From Ruminococcus flavefaciens 007c (GTDB taxonomy: Bacteria; Bacillota; Clostridia; Oscillospirales; Ruminococcaceae): a DNA stretch of 64,000 bases. Positions 1 to 9,700 of this stretch are shown piece by piece (position 1 is the stretch's first letter; every line of letters starts with the position of its first letter). The notes below the pieces were generated by a model, which did not search any database, was not told where the DNA came from, and was given only the letters and a program-made list of their open reading frames with translations. A program made the translations under genes and the position numbers. The DNA lies in the NCBI RefSeq assembly GCF_000571935.1, contig NZ_ATAX01000006.1, positions 1 through 64,000 on the forward strand. Reading direction: 5' to 3'.

Positions 1-3000
1 TTATCGTTGCCGCCGTTGAGATAGTCACTGCCGGCACCGCCGTGGAGCTCGTCGTTTCCGCTTCCGCCGTAGAGCTTGTCATCGCCTGCACCGCCGAAGA
101 TAACGTCTCTTCTTCCGTTGCCCTTGATAACGTCGTCCTTATCGGATGCATTGATAACTGTTACGCCTGTTGCATAGTCGTCAGGATCTGAGTACTCTCC
201 GCTTACGTTCATGGTAATGGTTTCAGCATAATAGTCTGCCATGTTCTTTACTGTACCGTCTGCAAACTCGAAGTTTTCAATACGGTTGTAGTAATCTGTA
301 AACTGAGACTTGATCCTGATAGAATCTCCATCCTTACCTACGAGAAGAACCATATCGTTTCCGTCTCTTGTAACAACTACGTCGTCTGCAGTAATGCCCT
401 CACCGAAAATAACGCTGTCAGCAGCGGTTCCTGAACGCTCTTCATCGATAGTATCATGTCCGTCGCCTAAATTAAATACGTAGCTGTCATTGCCGTTGCC
501 GCCGCGTAAGAGGTCATCGCCCTTGCCGCCAATGATAACATCATTTCCGTTTTTACCCGAAATAATATCTGCTTCCTCAGAACCAAAGATATAATCATTT
601 CTGTTGGATCCGACAGCTTCATTGTTTTCACCGACATATACAACGTCTGCCATGTCAGAAAATACATCTCCGTGACCTTTGAGGACATTCTTCATAACGA
701 ACTTTTCATAACCCTTGACGCCCATATTATCCATGAACTTCAGGTAGCTTGTAAGTGAATAGAGCTCACTGTCAGCATTTTCGTATCCATTATTGTACAT
801 ATAGTCGATAACATTCTGAACAGCGTCCATATTTATTAAACGGGTGCCGTTTGCATCGGTATACTCCTGAAGGAGTGCGATCAGAGGTTTGGTGTTTGTA
901 TCGCTGTTCATGAGATTGAAATACATATTTTCTATGTTGTTATAGATCTCATTTAACTTTTCAGCAGCTGTGGGATTGGGGTTGCTTCCGTTGACGCCCA
1001 CATACTTTTCTCCCATGATCGTTTCGATAACAGCAAGCTTCTTTGCGCTGAAATTGTTTCCTCGGCTCTTATCATCGATCTCATCAGCACCGCAAAGAGT
1101 GAAAAGAATGTCCTTGATGTACTTCTTTCTCTCCTTAGCGTCTGTTTCTGCGGCAAACTCTTCAACGATAGCCTTGAGCTTTCCGCTTTCATCCTTTGCC
1201 ATAGCATTGTGAAGTGATGAGATATTGCCGAATCCGCGTACATCGGGAAGAACAGCTATATCCTCGGATATTTCAACGACTTCGTTGTCTACTGTATCGA
1301 ACAGGTCAGCAGATACCCAGAGCTCACCGATCTGTCTGAAGGAACCGTCTGCATAAACAACATTTGCAGTATCAGCTATATGAGCTTCTCCGCTCTTTTC
1401 ATCAGGTGTGGTCTCGTAATTGAGGTTGATAGCTGTTATTCCAAGCTCCTCAAGCGATCTGAGTTCGCCTTCCGAGGTTCCGCTTCCGTCAGCATCTATC
1501 CATACCCTGAGCAGCGGGAATATCTCATCAGAGCTATCGATTATTCCGTCACCGTTGAGGTCATACTGTGCCAGCGCTTCAAATCCGTTCTTTGCAACAG
1601 TACCATCTGTGCCGATAAATGTGCTGTCTCCGAAGAGCTCACGGCCGTTGTCTATCACACCGTTTTTATTGAGGTCAAGGCAGAGATAACCGTCCTTTCT
1701 TGTCCAGTTGATCTTCTCTGCATGATTATTACCGTCGAGGTCAAAGTTTGTTCCGTTTGTCTTATTCTCGATATTGAATCCGTCTCCGTCAACGTCAATA
1801 ATAAGAGGATCATATCTCATCTTTGAAGCATCAGAAACATCGTTGCGGTTTTTGTGAAGGAATCCGAGTATATCCTTCATACCGGCCTTCCAGTCACTGT
1901 ATCTGTCGGAGAAGAAGTCACCTATATCCTCCATGCCTACATACCAGTCTTCGCCGAATTCTTCAAGACCGTTTCCGATCTTGCCCATGAAACTGTGGAA
2001 GCCGTCCGAGATTGCATCACGGCCTATCTTCCAGCTGTCATAGATGTCCTCTACGCCATAGTACCAATTCTCTAAAGCATTGTACTCCCAGTCAACGATA
2101 TCCTGTGCACCTATAGTCCAGTTATCAATGAATCTGTCAAAGCCGGGCTTCATCATTTCTACACCAAGGCGCCAGTTGTCACGGTATTCCTTTACCGCAT
2201 CCACTATTTTATCGCCGCCGCCTGCAAGCCAGCTTGTAACGAAGCTCTCTGTTGCTGCTTCAACATAACCGCCGATAGCCTCATTTCCGACACGACTGCA
2301 ATCCTTATATTCTGCAATAGCGGCTTTTACAGCATCCATGACGCTATTTCTCTCATGATAAGCATCTACTACCTTCTGTTTGGGTGATCTGTCATCGAAG
2401 AAGCTCTGTCCTGTCTTTCTTTCGATGTCTCTGAGAGTCTTATCATACTCATACTGAGTTCTCCAGCGGAGATAGCGATTGAAGATCACCTTATGATTGG
2501 ATGTATCCCTGTCATAAAATGCCTTGAGTTCTTCAAGATTGGGACCGTCTGCCCACTTGTCAGAAGGATCACCGAATCCATCGATAGCTTCCATTTTTGA
2601 GAGGAAAGCATCAATATCCTCATTTCCTTCATTGTAACGATCCATATTATAGTAGTTCAGATCTCTTTCAAGAGCTGCGCCTTCTACTTTTTTAAAGCCA
2701 TCCTGTACGTAGCCCATGGTATTATCGATTATCGAACCATAGGACGAACCTGCTATAGTGCTGTTCATAGCACTCTTTGACATATTGATGATACTGAAGA
2801 GCGCATCCTCCATTGCCTTGGTGCCGTCAGCATCATATCTTCCGTATGTCTCAAGCTGGTTGCTCATAGTATCCATGCTCTTTTTCAGAGTTACCAGATC
2901 ACTGCCATATGTCTCCCATGAGCTCTTTAAATTACCGATCCTCTCAAATGACTTTGTATCCTTGAAGCTTCCGAAAGCATCGGTATCCTTAATAAGATCA

Positions 3001-3224
3001 TATATAAGATTGAGTTCGGAGCTTATTTCACCGTCGGTCATACCGCCGCCGGAAGCATATCCGTACATTGTCTTGATGCTGTCCGCATTGATGCCGAGAT
3101 GCTCGAACTCATCGCTGTATTTATCTTCTATCTTTCCGAGTGTATCATCGATCACTTTATCCTTGATCTTATCTTTTCCCCAGTTTTTGATATCTTCTTC
3201 TGTAACGTTAGTGTAATCAGCCAA
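1..3224 (-). CDS. RTX-type calcium-binding giant protein (C-terminus cut by window edge)
   Basis: An open frame of about 1,074 residues runs off the left edge. It starts at a TTG (3224-3222) placed 8 nt behind a strong AAAGGAG site; I see no better ATG. There is no signal peptide. The first 550 residues are helical, and residues around 440-540 contain about six degenerate W-x2-G-x3-I helical repeats. An EF-hand-like block follows (DVDGDGF, DLNKNGVIDNG, DLNGDGIIDS, DADGSG), then RTX nonapeptides of the GGxGxDxLxGG type up to the edge. RTX repeats bind calcium and fold outside the cell, and the EF-hand block aligns with the same block in the next gene, so the two are paralogues with unrelated N-termini. 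Classical RTX proteins leave by type I secretion. No transporter is visible here, so the export route is unknown. Confidence 0.85.
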   Translation of the reverse strand, partial: MADYTNVTEEDIKNWGKDKIKDKVIDDTLGKIEDKYSDEFEHLGINADSIKTMYGYASGGGMTDGEISSELNLIYDLIKDTDAFGSFKDTKSFERIGNLKSSWETYGSDLVTLKKSMDTMSNQLETYGRYDADGTKAMEDALFSIINMSKSAMNSTIAGSSYGSIIDNTMGYVQDGFKKVEGAALERDLNYYNMDRYNEGNEDIDAFLSKMEAIDGFGDPSDKWADGPNLEELKAFYDRDTSNHKVIFNRYLRWRTQYEYDKTLRDIERKTGQSFFDDRSPKQKVVDAYHERNSVMDAVKAAIAEYKDCSRVGNEAIGGYVEAATESFVTSWLAGGGDKIVDAVKEYRDNWRLGVEMMKPGFDRFIDNWTIGAQDIVDWEYNALENWYYGVEDIYDSWKIGRDAISDGFHSFMGKIGNGLEEFGEDWYVGMEDIGDFFSDRYSDWKAGMKDILGFLHKNRNDVSDASKMRYDPLIIDVDGDGFNIENKTNGTNFDLDGNNHAEKINWTRKDGYLCLDLNKNGVIDNGRELFGDSTFIGTDGTVAKNGFEALAQYDLNGDGIIDSSDEIFPLLRVWIDADGSGTSEGELRSLEELGITAINLNYETTPDEKSGEAHIADTANVVYADGSFRQIGELWVSADLFDTVDNEVVEISEDIAVLPDVRGFGNISSLHNAMAKDESGKLKAIVEEFAAETDAKERKKYIKDILFTLCGADEIDDKSRGNNFSAKKLAVIETIMGEKYVGVNGSNPNPTAAEKLNEIYNNIENMYFNLMNSDTNTKPLIALLQEYTDANGTRLINMDAVQNVIDYMYNNGYENADSELYSLTSYLKFMDNMGVKGYEKFVMKNVLKGHGDVFSDMADVVYVGENNEAVGSNRNDYIFGSEEADIISGKNGNDVIIGGKGDDLLRGGNGNDSYVFNLGDGHDTIDEERSGTAADSVIFGEGITADDVVVTRDGNDMVLLVGKDGDSIRIKSQFTDYYNRIENFEFADGTVKNMADYYAETITMNVSGEYSDPDDYATGVTVINASDKDDVIKGNGRRDVIFGGAGDDKLYGGSGNDELHGGAGSDYLNGGND

Positions 3225-3440
3225 TTTAAATTCTCCTTTGCAAATTAAATTTATCATAACGTAGAATCATAATCATTTTGTCAATAATCAACCCATAATC
3301 ACTAAAATCTATCAGCTCCTCAGCAACGGAAAATGCTAAAAAACAAAAACATTATTATCATATCATAAAATCCTATTCTTTTTTCAGATCCCCCCTTTAC
3401 AGCTTTTTACCGCTAAAGAATATACGGTAATCTTCTGCAT

Positions 3441-3568
3441 AAAAACGATCCCCCGCCATCAGGGCAGGGGAATACAATGCAACAATCATGGCACAATAAA
3501 ATATCGGCCACATCATTGGCAAAATCATTCATTTTCCGCCCATATCATTTTTGACCGGGCAATTGCCC
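3441..3568 (-). promoter_or_regulatory. Structured 5' leader of the first RTX gene
   Basis: The 12-bp palindrome GGGCAATTGCCC lies at 3557-3568, just after the predicted start point, and is also part of a GATCGGG/CCCGGTC hairpin. Further down, a CCCCTGCC/GGCGGGG hairpin (3470-3450) is followed by a short T run (3445-3441), which looks like an attenuator. The rest of the 3225-3754 gap is AT-rich, with no gene that I can support. Confidence 0.35.
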
Positions 3569-3585
3569 CAACCCGATCAATATAT

Positions 3586-3614
3586 ATTATATAACATTTA
3601 ATTGAAAATGTCAA
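3586..3614 (-). promoter_or_regulatory. SigA promoter of the first RTX gene
   Basis: On the minus strand TTGACA (3614-3609), a 17-bp spacer and TATAAT (3591-3586) form a perfect consensus. The start point near 3579 gives a long leader of about 355 nt before the TTG start. Confidence 0.8.
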
Positions 3615-3678
3615 ATCAAATGTTACCCTCCCTCAACTGATATACCCAAAACGCCTGTATATTGTGACATATATAGTA

Positions 3679-3713
3679 AATAGCCGGCCTTCACTCGAAG
3701 AAGACCGGCTATT
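3679..3713. terminator. Terminator after the giant RTX gene
   Basis: A 13-bp stem, ATAGCCGGCCTTC with GAAGACCGGCTAT, lies 40 bp past the stop of the giant RTX gene. The T run is better on the plus side, so it may act in both directions. Confidence 0.6.
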
Positions 3714-3754
3714 TTTTGCGTTTTTCTCTGTTATTAAAACAGAGTTTTTATAGT

Positions 3755-6700
3755 TTACTGCATCGATGAATTCACAAGGAGCTGATCCAGTGCAGAAGAA
3801 TCTGCTGTAATATCACCGATATTGATACCGTTGGATATCTGACTTTCACTGCTGAATGCCGACATATTCTCTGCAAGTATCATTGCCTGGATATTGCTCA
3901 TATCCAAGATCTCACCGTTCTCATCGCCTATTGAAGCAATGTCTGCAACATCAGCTGCGACTGTGTTTTCAACAGTAAGCTCAGTACCTGCCATCTCATC
4001 CGTATAGATATTGGTGAGATATTCTGTAAGAGTCTGCTCAACTACCTCTTCCTTGCCCTCAACATCAATAACTATCTCTGCTGTTGCCAAGTCGATATGA
4101 GCCTCTGTACCGTCATCAAATTCAAGAGTGAAATCTCTGTAAATGCCCGAATATCTGAAGTCCTGGATAGTAAGAGTCTCTTCAGTAGCCTTTATTGTGA
4201 TAACAGCGTTATATCCGCTGCCCGGATAGGATACCTTGATATCATCAGGTGTAAGGCCAACGAATCTGATCTTATTTGCTCCGCTGTTGTCGGCGATAAT
4301 ATCATTGCCGTAATTCTCGCCGAAGACATAGGTATCATTGCCTGTACCGCCGTAGAGCTTGTCATTTCCTTCGCCGCCGTCGAGAATATCAGCACCGCCG
4401 TTGCCGTTAAGGATATCATTGCCTGTGCCGCCGTACATGGTATCAGCGCCGCCTGTACCGTTGATGGTATCATTGCCCTCGAAGCCGTTGGCGATTCCGC
4501 TGCCGAAGAACATTGGAACAGTATCTGCTGCCTTTGTTCCCCTGACATCAAGGAACGGACTTCCTTCCTCGGAAACCGTAACCGTCTTATCCTCGAAGAT
4601 AAGCTTGAAATCTCTGTAAATACCGGAATATCTGAAGTCCTTGATAGTCAGTGTCTCGCCTGTCTCTGCAACTGTGAGTATTGCATCATAGCCTGATGAG
4701 GGGTATACAGCATAAACGTCTGTGGACTTGAGTCCCACGAATCTGATAGCATTGCTTCCGCTGTTATCGCTGATAACGTCGTTGCCGTAGTCCTTTCCGT
4801 AGATATATGTATCATTGCCTGTGCCGCCGTTGAGCTTGTCGTTGCCCACGCCGCCGTCCAGAATATCAGCACCGCCGTTGCCGTTGAGGGTGTCATCGCC
4901 TATATCTCCGTACATCGCATCAGCGCCGTCTGTACCGTTGATAATATCATCGCCTTCAAAGCCGTAAGCGCTTCCGCCGCCGAAGAACATAGGAATGCTA
5001 TCTCCGCCCTTTGTGCCCTTGATGTCAAGGAAGGGACTGCCTTCTTCTGCAACTCCGATAGTTTTATCCTCGAAGATAAGCTTGAAGTCTCTGTAAATAC
5101 CAGAATATCTGAAGTCCTTGATAGTCAGAGTCTCACCTGTTGCAGCAACTGTGAGTATTGCATCGTAACCCTTTGAAGGATATACAACATATACATCTGT
5201 GGAGTTGAGTCCCACGAATCTGATAGCATTGCTTCCGCTGTTATCGCTGATAACGTCGTTGCCGTAATCCTTGCCGTAGATATATGTATCGTTGCCTGTG
5301 CCGCCGTAGAGCTTGTCGTTCCCGATACCGCCGTCCAGTATATCAGTACCACCGTTGCCGTTGAGGGTGTCATCGCCTATATCTCCGTACATTGCATCAG
5401 CGCCGCCTGTACCGTTGATAATATCATCGCCTTCAAAGCCGTAAGCGCTTCCGCCACCGAAGAACATAGGAATGTTATCTCCGCCCTTTGTGCCCTTGAT
5501 GTCAAGGAAAGGACTTCCTGGATCTGATACTCCCATCACCTTATCAGCAAAAATGAGTTTGAAGTCTCTGTAGATATCGGAATATCTGAAGTCCTTGATG
5601 GTCAGTGTCTCACCTGTTGCAGCAACTGTGAGTATTGCATCATAACCCGTTGAAGGATATACAACATATACATCAGTGGACTTGAGCTTGCCGAAGTTGA
5701 TGGTGTTCTTTCCGCTGTTGTCGCTGATAATATCATTGCCGTAGCCCTTATCGTAGATATAGGTATCATTGCCTGTGCCGCCGTAGAGCTTGTCGTTTCC
5801 GATACCGCCGTCCAGTATATCAGCACCGCCGTTACCGTTGAGGGTGTCATTTCCTGCACCTGTATAAATGGCGTCTGCACCGCCTGTTCCGTTGATAATA
5901 TCGTCGCCGTCATAGCTCTGAACACTTCCGCCGCCGAAGAACATAGGAATGGTATCGTCCGTCTTTGTGCCCTTAACATCAAGGAACGGGCTACCGGGAT
6001 CTGCTACGCCGAGAGTCTTGTCCTTGAATATGAGCTTAAAGTCTCTGTAAATATCTGAATATCTGAAGTCCTTTATAGTCAGTGTCTCGCCTGTTGCAGC
6101 AACTGTGAGTATTGCATCATAACCCGTTGAAGGATATACAACATATACATCAGTAGAGTTCAGCTCGCCGAAGTTGATGGTGTTCTTTCCGCTGTTATCG
6201 CTGATAATGTCGTTGCCATAGCCCTTGCCGTAGATATATGTATCATTGCCTGTGCCGCCGTTGAGCTTATCGTTTCCGATACCACCGTCCAGTATATCAG
6301 CACCGCCGTTACCGTTGAGGGTGTCATTTCCTGCACCTGTATAAATTACGTCTGCACCGCCTGTGCCGTTGATAATATCGTCGCCGTCATAGCTCTGAAC
6401 GCTTCCGCCGCCAAAGAACATAGAAATGGTATCGTCATTCTTTGTGCCCTTAACGTCAAGGAACGGACTGCCTTCTTCCGATATTCCCACAGTCTTATCA
6501 GCAAATATAAGCTTGAAGTCTCTGTAAATATCGGAATATCTGAAGTCCTTTATAGTCAGAGTCTCGCCTGTTGCAGCAACTGTGAGTATTGCATCGTAAC
6601 CCTTTGAAGGATATACAACATATACATCAGTAGAGTTCAGCTCACCGAAGTTGATGACATTCTTTCCGCTGTTGTCGCTGATAATATCATTGCCGTAGCC

Positions 6701-9700
6701 CTTGCCGTAGATATATGTATCATTGCCTGTGCCGCCGTAGAGCTTGTCGTTTCCGATACCGCCGTCCAGTATATCAGCACCGCCGTCGCCGTTAAGGGTA
6801 TCATCACCTTCACCGCCGTAGACAGTATCATTTCCGTTGTTGGCATTAATGATATCGCTGCCCTTGCCGCCTTCAATAATATCAGAACCGTTGCCGCCGT
6901 TAATGGTATCGTCACCGTTAAATCCTCTGATATAGCTATTACTAAAGAATCCGCTGAACGCATCGGCACCTTCTGTTCCTCTTACGTTGAGGAAAGGACT
7001 TCCTTCTTCATAGATGGCTATTTCCCTGCCATCGTCGAATTCAAGTGTGAAATCCCTGTAGATATCGGAATATCTGAAATCAGTTATAGTAAGCGTCTCG
7101 CCTGTCTCGGCTATTGTCAGGATAACTCCGTAGCCTGAAGCAGGGTATGTTACGTACATCTCATCAGCCTTTACACCCTTGAACCTGATCTTATTAGAGC
7201 CTGAGTTGTCACTGATAACGTCATTGCCGTAGCCCTTGCCGAATACATATGTATCGTTTCCTGCGCCGCCGTTAAGCTTGTCATTTCCTGCACCGCCTTC
7301 AAGGTAGTCTGCACCGCCGTTGCCGTTGAGGATATCGTTTCCAGCGTCGCCGTAGATAACATCATTGCCGTTTGTGCCGTTGATGGTGTCATTGCCGTCA
7401 TTGCCGTGAGTGATTCCGCTGCCGAAGAATGCAGGGATAGTCTCATCAGCCTCTGTTCCCTGAACTTCAAGGAAGGGACTGCCAGCCTCGGCAACACCTA
7501 CTGTCTTATCGTCGAATTCCAGAGTGAAATTCCTGTAGATATCGGAATATCTGAAGTCCTTGATAGTCAGTGTCTCACCTGTTGCAGCAACTGTGAGTAC
7601 TGCATCATAGCCTGACGTAGGATATACAACGTATACATCAGTTGAATTGAGACCTGTGAATCTGATTCTGTTCTTTCCGCTGTTGTCGCTGATAATGTCG
7701 TTGCCGTAGCCCTTGCCGTAAACATAAATGTCATCGCCAGTGCCGCCGTAGAGCTTATCATTTCCGACACCGCCGTCAAGGTAGTCTGCACCGCCGTTGC
7801 CGTTAAGGGTATCATCGCCCTCGTTGCCGTAAATCGTATCAGCGCCGCCTGTGCCGTTGATGGTATCATTGCCCTCGAAGCCGTAAGCGCTGCCGCCGCC
7901 AAAGAACATGGGTATGGTCTCCCCGCTCTCTGTGCCCTTGATGTCAAGGAACGGGCTGCCTTCTTCTGCAACTCCGAGAGTCTTATCCTCGAATATGAGC
8001 TTGTAATTTCTGTAAATATCGGAATATCTGAAGTCCTTGATTGTCAGTGTCTCACCTGTCTCGGTAACTGTAAGTATAGCATCATAGCCCGATGAAGGAT
8101 ATACCACATAGACATCTGTGGACTTGAGACCTACGAATTTAATAGTATTCTTTCCGCTGTTATCGCTGATAATGTCGTTGCCATAGTCCTTGCCGTAAAC
8201 ATAGATGTCATCGCCGGTACCGCCGTAGAGCTTATCATTTCCGACACCGCCATCAAGGTAGTCTGCACCGCCGTTGCCGTTGAGGGTATCATCGCCCTCA
8301 TTGCCGTATATCGCATCAGCACCGCCTGTACCGTTGATCGTATCGTTGCCCTCGAAGCCGTAAGCGCTGCCGCCGCCAAAGAACATGGGTATGGTCTCCC
8401 CACTCTCTGTGCCCTTGATGTCAAGGAACGGGCTGCCTTCTTCTGCAACTCCGAGAGTCTTATCCTCGAATACCAGAGTGAAATTCCTGTAGATATCGGA
8501 ATACCTGAAATCCTTGATAGTCAGTGTCTCACCTGTCTCGGTAACTGTAAGTATAGCATCATAGCCCGATGAAGGATATACCACATAGACATCTGTGGAC
8601 TTGAGACCTACGAATTTAATAGTATTCTTTCCGCTGTTGTCGCTGATAATGTCGTTGCCATAGTCCTTGCCGTAAACATAGATGTCATCGCCAGTACCGC
8701 CGTAGAGCTTATCATTTCCGACACCGCCGTCAAGATAGTCTGCACCACCGTTGCCATTGAGGGTATCATTGCCCTCATTGCCGTATATCGTATCAGAACC
8801 GCCTGTGCCGTTGAGGGTATCATCACCTTCAAGGCCATAAGCTGTTCCGCCGCCGAAGAACATAGGAATATTATCGTTCTTGTCTGTTCCGATAATATTG
8901 AAGAAGGGGCTTCCCTCTTCCGTTATGCCAATGGTCTTATCCTCGAATTCCAGTGTATAGTTCCTGTAAATATCGGAATATCTGAAATCGTTGATAGTCA
9001 GTGTCTCGCCTGTTTCCTTGATGGTAACAACCGCATTGTAGCCTGTCGAAGGATATGTAACAAAAACATCGGTCGAATTGAGGCCTCTGAACTTTATCCT
9101 GTTCCGTCCGCTGCTGTCACCCATAATATCATTTCCGAAGCCCTTGGCATAGATATATGTATCATTTCCGGTGCCGCCGGAAAGCTTATCGTTTCCGGGA
9201 CCGCCGATAAGAACATCTGCACCGGTGGAGCCGTTTATAGTATCGGCAGAATTGGTTCCAAGATGGATATTCTGTGAAACGAACTCCTTATTTACAGCAT
9301 TGCTGAGCTTTCTGTCATATGAGAAGAATGAATTTATATCCATAAGAACATCATAATCCACATCTCCATTAATACCGAACAAAGCCAGGTGCTTGCATAC
9401 ATCTGTGAGTATGGTAGATTCAGGATGTGCATTGAGTTCATTCAGAATGGATATGCACATAAAGCTGGAATAAAACTTTGTCTTTCCGTTTTCATTCTCA
9501 TAAGGAACGAGCTGCTCTATATAAGGCTTTACGGTATCAATATTAAATATTGTATAATACTTGCTGGAAATATTGTTATAAATTCCCTTGAGTATATTAG
9601 CTGCTGTGGAGTTGGGGTTAGCACCGTTGACACCTTTGAAGTCCTCGCCCATTACAGTCTCAACAACATGGAGCCTTCTTGCATCAATATTTGAACCTCT

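Noticed and set aside
3241..3300. A second promoter close to the first RTX start
   Set aside because: The TTGACA and TATGAT there are 20 bp apart, too far for a normal SigA promoter.
4192..8838. Series of 76-134 codon frames in the other minus-strand register, and a few on the plus strand, inside the RTX array
   Set aside because: They repeat with the 477-bp period and come from the codon pattern of the glycine/aspartate repeats; the products are low-complexity Ser/Thr/Ala strings without start sites.
4154..9150. Regular repeats that might be taken for a CRISPR array
   Set aside because: The period is 477 bp, in frame, and codes for RTX and DFRYS motifs; there are no short repeats with unique spacers.
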